Assembly: GCA_948465965.1 (NCBI GenBank)
Contig: CAOJYR010000014.1
Location: 1-35,371, forward strand
Reading direction: 5' to 3'
From: an uncultured Mycoplasmatota bacterium
GTDB taxonomy: Bacteria; Bacillota_I; Bacilli_A; RF39; UBA660
Length of the DNA: 35,371 bases
In this document: one piece after another, positions 34,638 to 35,371 of the stretch
Position numbering within the stretch: position 1 is the stretch's first letter
Layout: the number at the start of each line of letters is the position of its first letter
Made by a program: the position numbers and the translations under genes
Notes under the pieces: model-generated
Databases searched by the model: none
What the model saw: only the letters and a program-made list of their open reading frames with translations
Told to the model about the DNA's origin: nothing

Positions 34638-35319
34638 ACAAAAGAAAACTGGACAACTAATAATTGTATCAGCACCAAGTGGTAGTGGAAAAGATAGCAT
34701 TATACAAGGACTTATGAAAAAAGATAGTAATAATAAATGGATATCAGTATCCGCAACGTCTCGCCCAAAAAGAGGAAAAGAACAAGAGGGTGTTGATTAC
34801 TACTTTCTATCAAAAGAGGAATTTGAACAAAAAATAGAAGAAAACTTCTTCTTAGAATACGCTGAATATGCAGGAGCTTACTATGGGACTCCTAAAAAAT
34901 ATATAAAAGAAAAACTAGATCAAGGAATAGATGTAATATTGATAATAGAAATTCAAGGTGCTAAAAAAGTAAAAGAACTCCTACCAGAATCTCTTTTAAT
35001 ATTTATCATGCCACCATCCTTAAAAACACTAGTAAAAAGACTTAAAAAAAGAGGAACTGATTCTAATGAAAAAATTATTGAAAGATTTCATACAGCCTAC
35101 AGAGAAATAAATGAAGTCACAAAATATAACTACGTTGTAGTAAATGACGACCTAGACGAAGCAATTGATAAAGTTGAAGCTATAATTAAAGCGGAAAAAT
35201 GTCGAGTAGATCGTATCGAAGAAGTATACCTTGATACAAAAGAAGAAGAAATTCACGAACTTCTAATGAAGGAAGACAAAGAATTTATAAATGAAAGTAT
35301 TTCAGAAAAAATTAATTAA
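34630..35319 (+). CDS. gmk: Guanylate kinase
   Basis: A 229-residue kinase converting GMP to GDP with ATP. The P-loop is SAPSGSGKDS (14-23), GMP contacts are in SATSRPKRGKEQEGVDYYFLS and the EYAEYAGAYYGTP segment, and IEIQGAKKVKE and KRLKKRGTDSNEKIIERF complete the core. The C-terminal about 25 residues, rich in Glu and Lys, extend beyond the usual length of roughly 205 residues and look like an unstructured tail. AAGGAGG lies in the tmcAL end, 7 bases before ATG. Gene pairing with tmcAL is less usual; gmk more often precedes rpoZ, whose presence beyond the window cannot be seen. Confidence 0.97.
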   Translation: MIKQKKTGQLIIVSAPSGSGKDSIIQGLMKKDSNNKWISVSATSRPKRGKEQEGVDYYFLSKEEFEQKIEENFFLEYAEYAGAYYGTPKKYIKEKLDQGIDVILIIEIQGAKKVKELLPESLLIFIMPPSLKTLVKRLKKRGTDSNEKIIERFHTAYREINEVTKYNYVVVNDDLDEAIDKVEAIIKAEKCRVDRIEEVYLDTKEEEIHELLMKEDKEFINESISEKIN

Positions 35320-35327
35320 ATAAAAAT

Positions 35328-35371
35328 CTACCAGCTTAGCTGGTAGTCTTTCATAAGCCCTATAAGGGCTC
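35328..35371 (+). terminator. Double hairpin after gmk
   Basis: Two adjacent perfect hairpins: CTACCAGC/GCTGGTAG with a TTA loop (35328-35346), then after TCTTTCATA a second, AGCCCT/AGGGCT with an ATA loop (35356-35370), cut by the window edge. The first, followed by TCTTT, may terminate gmk. Two short GC-rich hairpins in a row also resemble ends of IS200/IS605-type elements, so this may be both or either. Confidence 0.5.

Noticed and set aside
1-35371. CRISPR arrays, tRNA or rRNA genes, prophage or integrase genes
   Set aside because: No regularly spaced repeats, no cloverleaf-like or rRNA-like GC-rich blocks, and no integrase, terminase or transposase reading frame was seen.

Overview
The window is strongly AT-rich and gene-dense, with almost every gene on the minus strand. 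It uses the standard code: TGA is a stop in murG and elsewhere, and tryptophans are TGG. A sigma-A operon with dnaG and trmK, yqeG-yqeH, ylmH, tmcAL-gmk, murE and a dcw-type cell-wall/division cluster indicate a low-GC Bacillota (Bacilli-type) bacterium with a peptidoglycan wall. My inference is a gut lineage near Erysipelotrichia/RF39; the sequence alone does not settle the taxon. No tRNA, rRNA, CRISPR array or complete insertion sequence was found. The first 71 bases hold no gene I can support.

Layout. 1-3.1 kb: two type IV pilin-like proteins, a GHL10/YngK-like glycosidase and a YetF/DUF421 membrane protein. 3.1-5.2 kb: an accessory patch with a TIGR04086 membrane protein (plus strand), a probable papain-fold cysteine peptidase and a RhuM-Fic/Doc fusion. 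5.3-9.4 kb: the macromolecular-synthesis operon (unknown gene, dnaG, rpoD/sigA, trmK) with a good promoter at one end and a strong terminator at the other. 9.5-13.9 kb: a DUF6512-like membrane protein that appears to start at ATC, yqeH, yqeG, a wall polysaccharide deacetylase and an intact sigK-like sigma factor with a pro-sequence. 14-17.7 kb: ylmH, tag, a small unknown gene, a Wzx-type flippase and VanZ. 17.7-18.05 kb: a compact locus with convergent promoters, two terminators, a small hydrophobic ORF and nested complementary arms, resembling a type I toxin-antitoxin module. 18-21.4 kb: a PHP phosphoesterase, murE and, on the plus strand, an arginase-family protein with altered metal ligands. 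21.5-33.2 kb: an unknown gene, ftsZ, ftsA, four membrane glycosyltransferase-like genes, divIB, murB and murG. 33.4-35.4 kb: tmcAL and gmk on the plus strand, ending in a double hairpin.

How it fits together. murG, murB and divIB supply lipid II and septal wall synthesis, and FtsA/FtsZ build the division ring. Four polytopic GT-C-like proteins, three of them clear tandem paralogues, sit exactly between divIB and ftsA. Together with the flippase, VanZ and the wall deacetylase they suggest substantial investment in envelope glycan decoration. Translation starts follow a recurrent pattern in which GGTGAT (the 3' part of the extended Shine-Dalgarno) lies 3-5 bases before the start codon. I used this to choose starts, and several genes are therefore given a start internal to the longest open frame.
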